The translations under genes and the position numbers were made by a program. The notes below the pieces were generated by a model, which was not told the DNA's origin, made no database searches, and saw nothing but the letters and a program-made list of their open reading frames with translations. A stretch of DNA of 64,000 bases, from positions 1 to 64,000 of the forward strand of contig NZ_JAAEAH010000042.1 in NCBI RefSeq assembly GCF_010998615.1, read 5' to 3'. Source of the stretch: Myxococcus sp. CA023. GTDB lineage: Bacteria > Myxococcota > Myxococcia > Myxococcales > Myxococcaceae. Below are positions 46,254 through 55,003 of the stretch, in pieces (positions within the stretch are counted from its first letter, which is position 1; every line of letters starts with the position of its first letter).

Positions 46254-47537
46254 ATGAGCTGGTTCGACACCACCCTCTCCTGGCTCAAGGGGTTGTTCAG
46301 CCGTCCCGTGACGCGAAGCACCACCGGGCTGGACTTGCCGCTGGATGCCCACGGCCGTCCCCAGGACGTCGTGACGGAGACGGTCTCCACGTCGGGCCCC
46401 CTGAAGCCGGGGCACCTGCGACAGGTCCGCCGGGATGCGCGGCTGCTCCCCAAGGGCGTCCGCCGCTACACCCCGGGCCGGAAGAAGTGGATGGAGGCCG
46501 CCGAGGCCCGGCGGCTGTTCTCCGCCACGCTGCGCACGCGGAACCGGAACCTGAGGGACTTGCTGCCCGACGAGGCACAACTGGCGCGCTACGGCCTGCC
46601 GGTCTGGCGCACGGAAGAGGACGTGGCAGCGGCCCTGGGCGTCTCGGTGGGCGTGCTCCGCCACTACAGCATCCACCGCCCGCGCGAGCGGGTGCGGCAC
46701 TACGTGACCTTCGCCGTGCCCAAGCGCTCCGGAGGCGTCCGGCTGCTGCATGCGCCCAAGCGGCGCCTGAAGGCGTTGCAACGCCAGATGCTGGCGCTCC
46801 TGGTGTCGAAGCTCCCCGTGAGTCCACAGGCCCATGGCTTCGTGCCCGGCCGCTCCATCAAGACGGGCGCCGCGCCGCACGTGGGCCGGCGGGTGGTCCT
46901 GAAGCTGGACCTGAAGGACTTCTTCCCCTCCGTCACCTTCGCGCGGGTGCGAGGGCTGCTCATCGCCCTGGGCTACGGATATCCCGTGGCGGCCACGCTC
47001 GCGGTGCTGATGACGGAGTCCGAGCGCCAGCCCGTGGAACTGGAGGGCACCCTCTTCCACGTTCCAGTGGGCCCGCGCGTCTGCGTACAGGGCGCCCCCA
47101 CCAGCCCCGCCCTGTGCAACGCGGTGCTGCTGCGACTGGACCGGCGGCTGGCGGGACTGGCGCGTCGGTACGGCTACACGTACACGCGCTACGCGGATGA
47201 CCTCACCTTCTCCGGCGACGACGTCACGGCGCTGGAGCGAGTCCGCGCGCTGGCCGCGCGGTACGTGCAGGAGGAAGGCTTCGAGGTCAACCGCGAGAAG
47301 ACCCGCGTGCAACGCCGAGGCGGTGCCCAGCGCGTCACTGGCGTCACCGTGAATACGACGCTGGGTTTGTCACGCGAGGAGCGGCGGCGGCTCCGGGCAA
47401 TGCTGCACCAGGAGGGGCAGTCGAAGGACGGCGAGGCACACCGCGCGCACCTCGACGGCCTCCTGGCCTACGTGAAGATGCTCAACCCGGAGCAGGCGGA
47501 GCGGCTCGCTCGCCGTCGCAAGCCGCGCGGGACGTGA
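46254..47537 (+). CDS. Retron reverse transcriptase (Mx65-like)
   Basis: This 427-residue retron RT makes msDNA using the upstream msr-msd RNA. Visible blocks are HGFVPGRSIKTGAAPHVG (retron NAxxH-like region), LKLDLKDFFPSVTF (catalytic Asp), QGAPTSPALCN, the active site YADD at 313-316 and the VTG triplet at 361-363 that marks retron RTs. ATG 46254 follows GGAG, which overlaps the end of arm a2. From memory the M. xanthus Mx65 RT also has 427 residues; identity to it should be checked. It is the last gene of the ARM-like / SWIM / msr-msd / RT operon. Confidence 0.93.
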   Translation: MSWFDTTLSWLKGLFSRPVTRSTTGLDLPLDAHGRPQDVVTETVSTSGPLKPGHLRQVRRDARLLPKGVRRYTPGRKKWMEAAEARRLFSATLRTRNRNLRDLLPDEAQLARYGLPVWRTEEDVAAALGVSVGVLRHYSIHRPRERVRHYVTFAVPKRSGGVRLLHAPKRRLKALQRQMLALLVSKLPVSPQAHGFVPGRSIKTGAAPHVGRRVVLKLDLKDFFPSVTFARVRGLLIALGYGYPVAATLAVLMTESERQPVELEGTLFHVPVGPRVCVQGAPTSPALCNAVLLRLDRRLAGLARRYGYTYTRYADDLTFSGDDVTALERVRALAARYVQEEGFEVNREKTRVQRRGGAQRVTGVTVNTTLGLSREERRRLRAMLHQEGQSKDGEAHRAHLDGLLAYVKMLNPEQAERLARRRKPRGT

Positions 47538-47545
47538 GCGAGGGC

Positions 47546-47965
47546 TCAGCTCCGGATGGGCCAGGGCCTGTCGCGCGTCCCGGCCTCCCAGTTGTCATGG
47601 CGGCCGTCCCAGTACACGACCTTGAGCTCACCGGGGTCGACGTCGTCCAGGCACTGGATATTGACGGACCGGAACTCTCCACCGAGCTCCTCGACGAACC
47701 CGGCGGAGAAGCAATGGATGCCGCAGTGCTTGCAGAACGAGCGGAAGTTCGGGCTCGAGCCCTTCCGGAACTCACCCAGGTGCTCCGTGCCCGCGGTGAC
47801 GCGGAAGGCGCTCGGCTTCGGGTAGGCCTGCGTGCCACCGACCTTGGTGCAGATGCTGCAATTGCAGCGGCTCACGGGCTCCGACAGGTCCATCTCGGCC
47901 TCGAAGCGCACAGCTCCGCAAAGACATCCCCCGGTGTAGTGCTTCAGCTTGCTGTCCTTCGACAT
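47546..47965 (-). CDS. GFA/CENP-V-family zinc protein
   Basis: This 139-residue protein has the glutathione-dependent formaldehyde-activating (GFA) fold. The zinc-binding cysteines are in GGCLCGAVRFEAE, SRCNCSICTK and FCKHCGIHCFSAG. Only some members act on S-hydroxymethylglutathione; most are of unknown activity. ATG 47965 begins the conserved part and is favoured over the in-frame ATG 48001. It converges on the retron RT gene with 8 nt between stops. Confidence 0.85.
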   Translation of the reverse strand: MSKDSKLKHYTGGCLCGAVRFEAEMDLSEPVSRCNCSICTKVGGTQAYPKPSAFRVTAGTEHLGEFRKGSSPNFRSFCKHCGIHCFSAGFVEELGGEFRSVNIQCLDDVDPGELKVVYWDGRHDNWEAGTRDRPWPIRS

Positions 47966-48333
47966 GGCGGAATCTCCTCGAACGAGTGAAACGACGCCCA
48001 TGACTTAGGCAGCCCGCATGACAGGGGTATGTCAGGTATCTACCGGCCCGCCGCGGCGGCAGGGACTCCTCGGCCCGGAGACTGGAGACAGCAGAATCCC
48101 CGACCTTCGACACCTTGCGTCATGCCACTACAGACGTAGAGTCACTGTGAATTGCAACGCAAGGTGGAATCCAGGCTGCCCGCTCGCCCCGGAGGGATGA
48201 CACTTCCACCTCGGCGTGGTAACCGGACTCTCCCTCGTTGGTGGTCAAACGGTGTGCGCTCACGCCCGGCCACCAGCCAGGGTGGCCGCTGTGGACCTCG
48301 TGGCCGCCCTGACTACCGCAGGAGAAACGAGAC
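47966..48333. other. Intergenic region upstream of KamA gene
   Basis: These 368 bp have no convincing gene on either strand. The right end carries the AGGAG ribosome site of the KamA-type gene. I looked for a lysine riboswitch-like structure and saw none that I could support. Confidence 0.35.
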
Positions 48334-49662
48334 ATGAGCGTTATGTCAAACGCCGCACTGGCTCTGTCCACGGGTCGCCGGTACCGCGCCTACACCACGC
48401 GACACCTGGACGAGCTGACGACTCGGGCCGGGCTCTCAGCGGATGAACGGCTCGCGGTGCAAGCGGTGGCGCACGTGCTGCCCTTCCGGACCAACAGCTA
48501 CGTCGTGGACGAGCTGATCGACTGGGCCGCCGCGCCCGCCGACCCCATCTACCGGCTCGTCTTCCCGCAGGCGGACATGCTGCCCACGGATGATGTGGCT
48601 CGCATGGCGGACCTGCTGAGCTCCGGTGCATCAACCCTGGAGCTGAACGCGGCCGCCAACCAGATTCGCGCGCGGCTCAATCCGCACCCCGCCGGGCAGA
48701 TGCAGCTCAACGTCCCCAAGCAGGCCAACGAAGAGCCCGTCCCGGGCCTCCAGCACAAGTACAAGGAGACGGTGCTCATCTTCCCCAAGCAGGGCCAGAC
48801 GTGCCACGCGTACTGCACGTACTGCTTCCGCTGGGCGCAGTTCGTCGGGGACGCGGACCTGAAGTTCGCCTCGCGGGAAATCGAGCCGCTGGTGAACTAC
48901 ATCCGCGCGCACCCCGAGGTCACCAACGTGCTGTTCACCGGTGGCGACCCGATGATCATGACCGAGGCCGTGCTGGCCAAGTATATCGAGCCGCTGCTGG
49001 ACATCGAGCACCTGGAGGCCATCCGCATCGGCACCAAGGCGCTGGCCTACTGGCCGCAGCGCTTCGTCACGGATTCGGACGCGGACGACATCCTGCGCCT
49101 GTTCGAGAAGGTGGTTGCCTCCGGCAAGAGCCTGGCCTTCATGGCGCATTTCTCTCATCCCAACGAGATGGTCCCCGAGATTGTCCAGGAGGCGGTGCGC
49201 CGCATCCGGGGCACCGGCGCGGTCATCCGCACCCAGGCGCCGCTCATCCGCACCATCAACGACACCCCGGACACCTGGGAGAGCATGTGGCGCACGCACC
49301 TGCGCCACGGCATGGTGCCGTATTACATGTTCGTCGAGCGGGATACGGGGCCCCAGGACTACTTCGCGGTACCGCTCGCCGAGGCTTACGACATCTTCCG
49401 CAACGCCTTCCAGAGCGTGTCTGGACTGGCGCGCACGGTGCGCGGCCCGTCGATGTCCGCCACGCCCGGCAAGGTGTGCGTGGACGGTGTGGCGGAGATT
49501 GCCGGCGAGAAGGTCTTCGTCCTCCACTTCATCCAGGCGCGCGACCCGGAGCTCGTCGGCCGGCCCTTCTTCGCGAAGTACGACGAGAAGGCCTCCTGGC
49601 TGTTCGACCTCAAGCCCGCGATGGGCGCCCCCCACTTCCCGTGGGAGGAGCCGTCCGCGTAG
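48334..49662 (+). CDS. KamA-family radical SAM aminomutase
   Basis: This 442-residue enzyme resembles lysine 2,3-aminomutase. The radical SAM cluster motif is Cys157-x3-Cys161-x2-Cys164 (CHAYCTYCFR), followed by FTGGDPMIMT. The PLP lysine is probably in TPGKVCVDG. It would move an amino group between alpha and beta carbons using SAM and PLP; lysine, glutamate or another amino acid could be the substrate. AGGAG before ATG 48334 fixes the start. It is longer than EpmB (about 340) and lacks an adjacent efp gene, so EF-P modification is less likely than amino-acid metabolism. A terminator-like hairpin follows. Confidence 0.85.
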   Translation: MSVMSNAALALSTGRRYRAYTTRHLDELTTRAGLSADERLAVQAVAHVLPFRTNSYVVDELIDWAAAPADPIYRLVFPQADMLPTDDVARMADLLSSGASTLELNAAANQIRARLNPHPAGQMQLNVPKQANEEPVPGLQHKYKETVLIFPKQGQTCHAYCTYCFRWAQFVGDADLKFASREIEPLVNYIRAHPEVTNVLFTGGDPMIMTEAVLAKYIEPLLDIEHLEAIRIGTKALAYWPQRFVTDSDADDILRLFEKVVASGKSLAFMAHFSHPNEMVPEIVQEAVRRIRGTGAVIRTQAPLIRTINDTPDTWESMWRTHLRHGMVPYYMFVERDTGPQDYFAVPLAEAYDIFRNAFQSVSGLARTVRGPSMSATPGKVCVDGVAEIAGEKVFVLHFIQARDPELVGRPFFAKYDEKASWLFDLKPAMGAPHFPWEEPSA

Positions 49663-49676
49663 TCGTAGCCGCCAGC

Positions 49677-49707
49677 GGCGGGAGGCCCCAGTGGTTGGCC
49701 TCCCGCC
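49677..49707 (+). terminator. Terminator-like hairpin after KamA gene
   Basis: A perfect 11-bp GC stem (49677-49687 with 49697-49707) with a 9-nt loop lies 15 nt after the stop codon. There is no T-run, as is common for terminator-like hairpins in this GC-rich genome. Confidence 0.6.
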
Positions 49708-49954
49708 CCGGGCACATGCCCTTGGGAGCGGACGCGGATCCGGATGGTCAACGTCAGCGTCAGACGCTTGGCATCCGACTCATCGGTCGAAGCGGTCATG
49801 CAAAGCTTCACACGTACGCAAAGCGAGTAGCCATTCACGCCACGCCGCGCAAGGGTTTGTGACTTCCAGTATCACACGCCGTGACGCCTCCCTGGCCAGG
49901 CGAGCACCCACCCGGCACCTTCCTCCTCGGGCGCACGGTGCATACCGTGGCGTC

Positions 49955-50257
49955 ATGCTCGGCGACCGTTCCTGGGAGGAGTGGATTTCGGAGTACTCGA
50001 AAAGCCACACCCATGCCGTCAACCGTCTGTGTCATACGGTGGGCATTCCGATGATTGCGGCCTCGGTTCCCCTGGCCGCCGCATCCCCGTTCGTCCCTCG
50101 CCTCTGGAGAGTGCCCGCCGCCCTTTTCGTCGTCGGGTGGAGCTTCCAGTTCGTGGGCCATGCATTCGAGCGCAAGCCCCCTGAGTTCCTCAAGGACTGG
50201 CGCTTCCTCTTCGTGGGCCTGCGGTGGTGGGCCGCGAAGGTTGCGGGCAAGGCTTGA
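49955..50257 (+). CDS. Mpo1-like (DUF962) membrane protein
   Basis: This 100-residue protein matches the Mpo1-like/DUF962 family. It has SKSHTHAVNRLCHTVGIP, in which His-x3-Asn-Arg-x2-His-x2-Gly is the family core, and QFVGHAFERKPPEF, the second His-containing block. Yeast Mpo1 is an Fe(II)-dependent dioxygenase of 2-hydroxy fatty acids. Bacterial members are shorter and mostly uncharacterised, but the metal-binding histidines are kept. One or two hydrophobic helices lie between the two motifs. It converges on the FAD monooxygenase gene. Confidence 0.82.
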   Translation: MLGDRSWEEWISEYSKSHTHAVNRLCHTVGIPMIAASVPLAAASPFVPRLWRVPAALFVVGWSFQFVGHAFERKPPEFLKDWRFLFVGLRWWAAKVAGKA

Positions 50258-50273
50258 CGCCCGCCTGAATCGC

Positions 50274-51509
50274 TCAGGCCCTGGGAGGCGCCGCTGGCGT
50301 GCGCACGTGTTCGGGCCGTACGCCCATGCCCACCAGGCGCGCCGGAATGCGCCGCAGGAAGGGGACGTGCTGGACCAGCCACAGCGGCAAGGGAAGCGCG
50401 GTGGACGTCGCCGGGCTTCGCAGCGCGGGCCCGAGCACGCGATTCTGGATGAGGACCTGGGCCCGCTGGGTGACACGCGTGGGCCACTCCCGGCGCTCCT
50501 GGACGCGCCGCAGGTCCATGGGCGTCACGTGCCGGGCGAGCAGTGGCCCCGCGAGGATGTTGGCGGCGGCCACCGCGTCCTGCACCGCCAGGTTGATGCC
50601 GACACCGCCCACCGGTGACATGGCATGCGCCGCGTCGCCAATGCAAAGCAGGCCCGCCTGGTACCAGGTGCGCAGCCGATCCACCCGCACGGTGAGCAGC
50701 TTCACGTCGTCCCACGTCGCCAGTTCGTGGGTCCGGTCCGCCAGAAAGGGTGCCAGCCGGGCGAAGTCCTGGCGGAAGGCCGCCAGCCCGGCTTCGCGCA
50801 AGGCGTCGAAGCTGCCCTTCGCGATGACACGCCCGCACTGCCACGAGTCGCCCCGGTTGATGAGGACGAAAATCTGTCCCTGCTCGAAGCGGCCCATGGG
50901 GTCCTCGGGGTCTTCGGGCTTGCGCGAGACACGGAACCAGAGGACGTCCATGGGCGCGCCCAGGACCTCCACCTCCAGGCCGGCGCGCTGACGCACGACG
51001 GAATTCCGGCCATCCGCCGCCACCACCAGCGACGCACGAACCTCCAATGAGCCCTCCGGCGTCCGAGCCTGGACGCCGACGACACACCCCTTCTCACGCA
51101 ACACCTGCATCACTTCCGCACACCTGCGCAGGTGGAAGCCCGGGTACTCGGCGGCCTTCCGCGCGAGGAAGTCGAGCAGGTCCCACTGCGGCATGAACGC
51201 GATGTAACGCGCGCGCGTGGGCAGGTGAGAGAAGTCTCCGACGATCACGTCATGGGCACCGCGCTGGAGGCGCAACACCGGCGCCTTCTGATGCGGCAGA
51301 GCCAGGAGCTCATCCAGCCACCCCAGCTCGTGCATCAGCTCCAGGGTGGAGGGGTGGATGGTGTCGCCGCGGAAGTCACGCAGGAAGTCCGCGTGCTTCT
51401 CCAGCACCGTCACCTCCACCCCCGCCCGTGCCAGCAACAAGCCCAGCATCATCCCCGCCGGGCCTCCTCCCACGACACAACACTGCGTGGTGCGCACCTC
51501 GTCGGCCAT
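50274..51509 (-). CDS. FAD-dependent aromatic-hydroxylase-type monooxygenase
   Basis: This 411-residue flavoprotein is of the PHBH/UbiH type. The N-terminal Rossmann motif is CCVVGGGPAGMMLGLLLA. A middle ADGRNSVVR motif binds FAD/NADPH, and LLCIGDAAHAMSPVGGVGIN is the second FAD motif. It probably hydroxylates an aromatic or polyketide-like substrate that cannot be identified here. ATG 51509 starts the conserved region; in-frame ATG 51572 would add a short Cys-containing leader. The gene is monocistronic on the minus strand, divergent from the carbonic anhydrase gene with a 363-bp gap. Confidence 0.85.
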   Translation of the reverse strand: MADEVRTTQCCVVGGGPAGMMLGLLLARAGVEVTVLEKHADFLRDFRGDTIHPSTLELMHELGWLDELLALPHQKAPVLRLQRGAHDVIVGDFSHLPTRARYIAFMPQWDLLDFLARKAAEYPGFHLRRCAEVMQVLREKGCVVGVQARTPEGSLEVRASLVVAADGRNSVVRQRAGLEVEVLGAPMDVLWFRVSRKPEDPEDPMGRFEQGQIFVLINRGDSWQCGRVIAKGSFDALREAGLAAFRQDFARLAPFLADRTHELATWDDVKLLTVRVDRLRTWYQAGLLCIGDAAHAMSPVGGVGINLAVQDAVAAANILAGPLLARHVTPMDLRRVQERREWPTRVTQRAQVLIQNRVLGPALRSPATSTALPLPLWLVQHVPFLRRIPARLVGMGVRPEHVRTPAAPPRA

Positions 51510-51697
51510 GTCAGTCCCCCGCCGTGTCAGCCCCAGGCAGCAAGAGTCTACGAACGCCCCCACCCGGAACAACCAGACCTTCCAAGGCCGAACGTATCTC
51601 CCTGACAGCAGGGCGATTCAAAGGGGGCGCTTCTCGGCGCACAAGAAACGATGTCATTTCAGACTCGTCATGACACGCCGATAAGCCGTCTGCCGAG

Positions 51698-51716
51698 TCC
51701 GACAGAAAGTGTCGGA
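51698..51716. promoter_or_regulatory. Palindrome upstream of the carbonic anhydrase gene
   Basis: TCCGACA (51698-51704) and TGTCGGA (51710-51716) form perfect 7-bp arms around GAAAG, followed by an AT-rich tract. It lies in the 363-bp intergenic gap about 157 nt before the carbonic anhydrase start. It may be an operator or a terminator for an unseen short transcript. Confidence 0.4.
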
Positions 51717-51872
51717 AATAATGGCTAACACGTTATCTAAATGGAATTCACGGACACCGGCCACTAGCTCGAAACCCGGTGCGTGTCCGCGTGGGTGGGG
51801 CGGCCCTGGCCTGAAGTGAGGCCTGGGGCACCCGGCTCGTGTTCGTCGTCTCAGCCCCAAGGACGCATCCGC

Positions 51873-52700
51873 ATGTCTCGTTTTCGCGCTGTCTCAGTGC
51901 GCGCCCTCCAGGGCGCGTTGGTGTCATCCGTTTGCCTTGCTTCAAGCGCCTTCGCCCAGGACCTCCGCGGGACCCCGGCCCCGGTCTTCCTGAGCGAAGA
52001 GGACGCGCATTGGGGTTATTCACAGACGGTCAGCCCTCAGCGCTGGGGCGAACTCCCGGGCAATGCGTTGTGCGCGGCGGGACTGGACCAGTCCCCCATC
52101 GCGCTGGTGACGGCGGAGACGGACCGGCAGCATCACCTGGACGTCCCCAGCTTCCATTACGGTACCAGTCGCGTGCGCATGACGAACAACGGCCACACCG
52201 TGCAGTTCACTTATGACGCCGGCAGCACCCTCCAGGTGGGTGGCAACACGTATCATCTGGCGCAGTTCCATTTCCATACGCCCAGCGAGCACACGAAGGA
52301 CGGCGTGGAGTACCCGCTCGAGGTGCACCTGGTGCACACCGACACCCATGGCACGCCGGCCCTGGTCGTGGGCGTGCTCATCAAGGAGGGCCTCGTGCAC
52401 CCGGGACTGTTCACCGCCTTCCGGCACCTGCCCAAGCACGTCGGTGAGCACAGCCAGCCCCTGGGCGCGGTCATCAACGCCAGCTCGCTGCTCCCGTTCA
52501 ACAAGGCGTTCTACAAGTACGTCGGCTCACTCACCACGCCCCCGTGCACCGAAGGGCTCCAGTGGTATGTGATGAAGAACCCCATCGAGATGTCGGACTC
52601 GCAGATTGCCGCGTTCCAGCGTCTGCCCTACCTCAACCCGAACAACCGCCCGCTGCAGCCACTGAACGGCCGCGTCGTGAGCGCGCAACGCGGGCACTGA
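51873..52700 (+). CDS. Periplasmic alpha-type carbonic anhydrase
   Basis: This 275-residue enzyme interconverts CO2 and bicarbonate. A signal peptide (SSVCLASSAFAQ) sends it to the periplasm. The alpha-class fold is clear: HWGYSQTVSP, LDQSPIAL, the zinc ligands His-x-His in QFHFHTPSEH and the third His in EVHLVHTD, then SLTTPPCTEGLQWYVMKNP. Two cysteines (CAAGLDQS and PPCTEG) can form the usual disulphide. AAGGA before ATG 51873 supports the start. All catalytic residues are present. Confidence 0.93.
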   Translation: MSRFRAVSVRALQGALVSSVCLASSAFAQDLRGTPAPVFLSEEDAHWGYSQTVSPQRWGELPGNALCAAGLDQSPIALVTAETDRQHHLDVPSFHYGTSRVRMTNNGHTVQFTYDAGSTLQVGGNTYHLAQFHFHTPSEHTKDGVEYPLEVHLVHTDTHGTPALVVGVLIKEGLVHPGLFTAFRHLPKHVGEHSQPLGAVINASSLLPFNKAFYKYVGSLTTPPCTEGLQWYVMKNPIEMSDSQIAAFQRLPYLNPNNRPLQPLNGRVVSAQRGH

Positions 52701-52755
52701 GTTCTCGGTGGACACGTCCCAGGCCGGCTCGTTCCGGCCTGGGCGGTATCGCGCC

Positions 52756-54111
52756 CTACTCCCGCCCCCGAGGCGTCGCACCCGCGGCGCGGGACTTGCC
52801 ACGCCGCAGCCCCACGAGCCCGGCCACGTCGCTCTGCCGCGGGGACTCCGGGCGCGCGCCATTCTCCAGCCCCCCATGCGACGGGAAGTCCACCGTCGGC
52901 TCGTGGAACAACCAGTCTGGCGGCGCGAACTGGATGATGTCGTTGGCCGGCTGCGTGAAGAGCAGCAGCGTATTCATGCTGCGGATGGTGCTGCTGATTT
53001 CACGAATCTGGTCCACCGGCAAGTGGACCCCGGCCTTGAACAGGTATTCGTTCGTGAAGAAGCCAAAGTCGTCATACATGTCGATGGACACCAGGCCCTT
53101 GCCCGCCAGCTCCTCCCAGATGGCCGAGCCAGGAATGGTGTTGTACCACTGCAGGTAGACGCGGACGTTGTATTTGACGAGCAACTTCGAGGCGAACTCG
53201 ATGGGCCGCAGGCAGTCCTCGCGAGTCTCGAACGGGAAGCCGATGACGAACGAGAACACACACTTGAGGGAGAGCCCCACCTCCTGAAGCATGGCCGCGG
53301 CCCGCTCGAGCACCTTCGTCGTGCAGCCCTTGGCAATCTTCTTCAGGCCCTCGTCGTAGCCACACTCGGCGCCGATGAGCATGTCGTTGGTGATGGGGGC
53401 CAGGGCTTCGCAGACCTCCCCCCGGATGACATCCGTGGCGCGGGCATCCAGGGTGGCCTGGATTTTCATGCCGCGGCGTTTGACCTCGCGGGTGACGTCG
53501 GCGACCCGCTGGATGTCCAGCGTGTAGAGGTCATCGATGATGCTGAAGACCTTGTAGTACGTGCGCTTGAGGTAGGGCTGAAGCCACTCCAACCGGTCCA
53601 CGAAGTTGCCCGCGGACACGCCCCGCCAGCTCCCGAGGAACTTGGTGGAGCAGAACGTGCACTTGAACCTGCAGCCCCGGGCGGACTCGATGGAGAGCGA
53701 CTCGTAGATGCCCGAGGGGAGCAAGTCATAGGCCGGATCCGGCAGGCGCTCCACGGCATCGACGGAGGCCAGGCCGCCGTTGGGCTGGAGGCGTATCTTG
53801 TCGCCGCCCCTCCAGCCAAGTCCGGGGACGGAGGCGAAGTCGCGCCCACCGGACAGCTCCTCCACGAGCCGCACGAGCGGAATCTCCCCCTCCCCCGCGA
53901 CGATGAAATCCGCCCGGCACTTGGAGAACACGTGTTCGGGATAGCCGCCCGGGTGGATACCGCCCAGGACGACGGGCAGGTCCGGGTACACGTCCTTGAT
54001 GTGCTCGACGACGACGCGGGCCGTAGGCCAGTTCAGCGTGTTGCAGGAGATGCCCACGAGCTCCGCGCGCCCAGCGCGCTGCTGAATCTTCGCAACGTCG
54101 ATCGTTCCGAC
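52756..54111 (-). pseudogene. B12-binding/radical SAM protein, 5'-truncated
   Basis: The frame contains the end of a cobalamin-binding domain (PVVLGGIHPGGYPEHVF, ADFIVAGEGE) and a radical SAM core with cluster motif CRFKCTFCS. Later radical SAM regions have GAECGYDEGL and FVIGFPFETREDCL. The family includes methyltransferases and cyclases acting on unactivated carbon. Homology stops at about 54111 without any start codon; the first roughly 60 residues of the B12 domain are missing. Upstream in-frame sequence is antisense to another truncated gene. No promoter or start is left, so it is probably not translated properly. Confidence 0.7.
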
Positions 54112-54115
54112 CTGG

Positions 54116-54801
54116 GTGGCGACGCTCCTGCTCGGGGCCGGTCTGCCCGTCGCGCTGATACTGACCGGGGGAGCGTCCTGGCGCGCCGCGGGCTTCGGCG
54201 CCCTGGCCTGGGCCCTGGGATTCGCGTTGAAGCTGCCGGTGTCGGGGGAGCTGTCCGTGAGGCTCGGCGCACGAAGCCCCGCCATCAAGGCCACGGCCCA
54301 GGGGCTCGCGTCGGCGGCGTGTGAACTGGGCATGGCGGCGCTGCTGTTCCGGCATGCGGATGTTTCATCCCATGCGGATGTGATTGCCTACGCTGTTTCC
54401 GCCGGATGTATCGAATGCCTGTTCCTGGGGCTGAGCGCGCTTCAGTCCCCGAACCCCACGGGCCCCGTCGTCGAGCAGTGGGCGGCGAGGGCGCGCAAGT
54501 CGCGCTGGATACGGAACGCCATGCTGGTAGAGCGAGTCATCGCGGTGGCCGGTCATCTGGGCTCGCGCGGGCTCGTGGGCATCCCCCTGCTGACCGGCAC
54601 CCTCTGGCCCACGCTGTTCACGGTGGCTTCGTTCTCCCTGACGGATGGCTGGCGAACCTGGGCCATGAGCGTCACTGGAACTGGTACGCCCCCCGGACCT
54701 TCCGGATGTTCCATGGCGGATGCGCGGCCATCGCGGCGGCGGAGCTGATGCTCTTTTTCGCACTGCTTCAAAGACTGCCCGCGTCAATTCTTGCCCCGTG
54801 A
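54116..54801 (+). pseudogene. Polytopic membrane protein gene, 5'-truncated and frameshifted
   Basis: The frame begins in mid-protein (ATLLLGAGLPVALILTGG) and gives several membrane helices, then ends early in frame. The conserved-looking end (HERHWNWYAPRTFRMFHGG then AELMLFFALLQRLP) continues in another frame. Adding one A after CGAA at about 54655 would join them. The gene lies head to head with the truncated radical SAM gene; both lack their 5' ends at the same point. The family is not recognised. Confidence 0.6.
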
Positions 54802-55003
54802 GATTTCGACTCGACGAGCATGGCACTCTGCAACGCCGCGCTCCCGAAGCCCGAGAATCCCAGAGACACTGGCGGAATTTGAGAAACGCCGCTTGAGCGA
54901 GTGCCTGACGAAACCTCCCCGCGCCGGGAATGACAGAGCCATGAGTTAGGGTCTCCCCTGCTGGGAGATTCTTCCCGGCATTCAACTTTGTAGAGGTTTC
55001 CTG

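Noticed and set aside
47966-48333. A lysine riboswitch before the KamA gene.
   Set aside because: The region has GC-rich short stems but no recognisable lysine-aptamer core, and riboswitch geometry could not be supported by eye.
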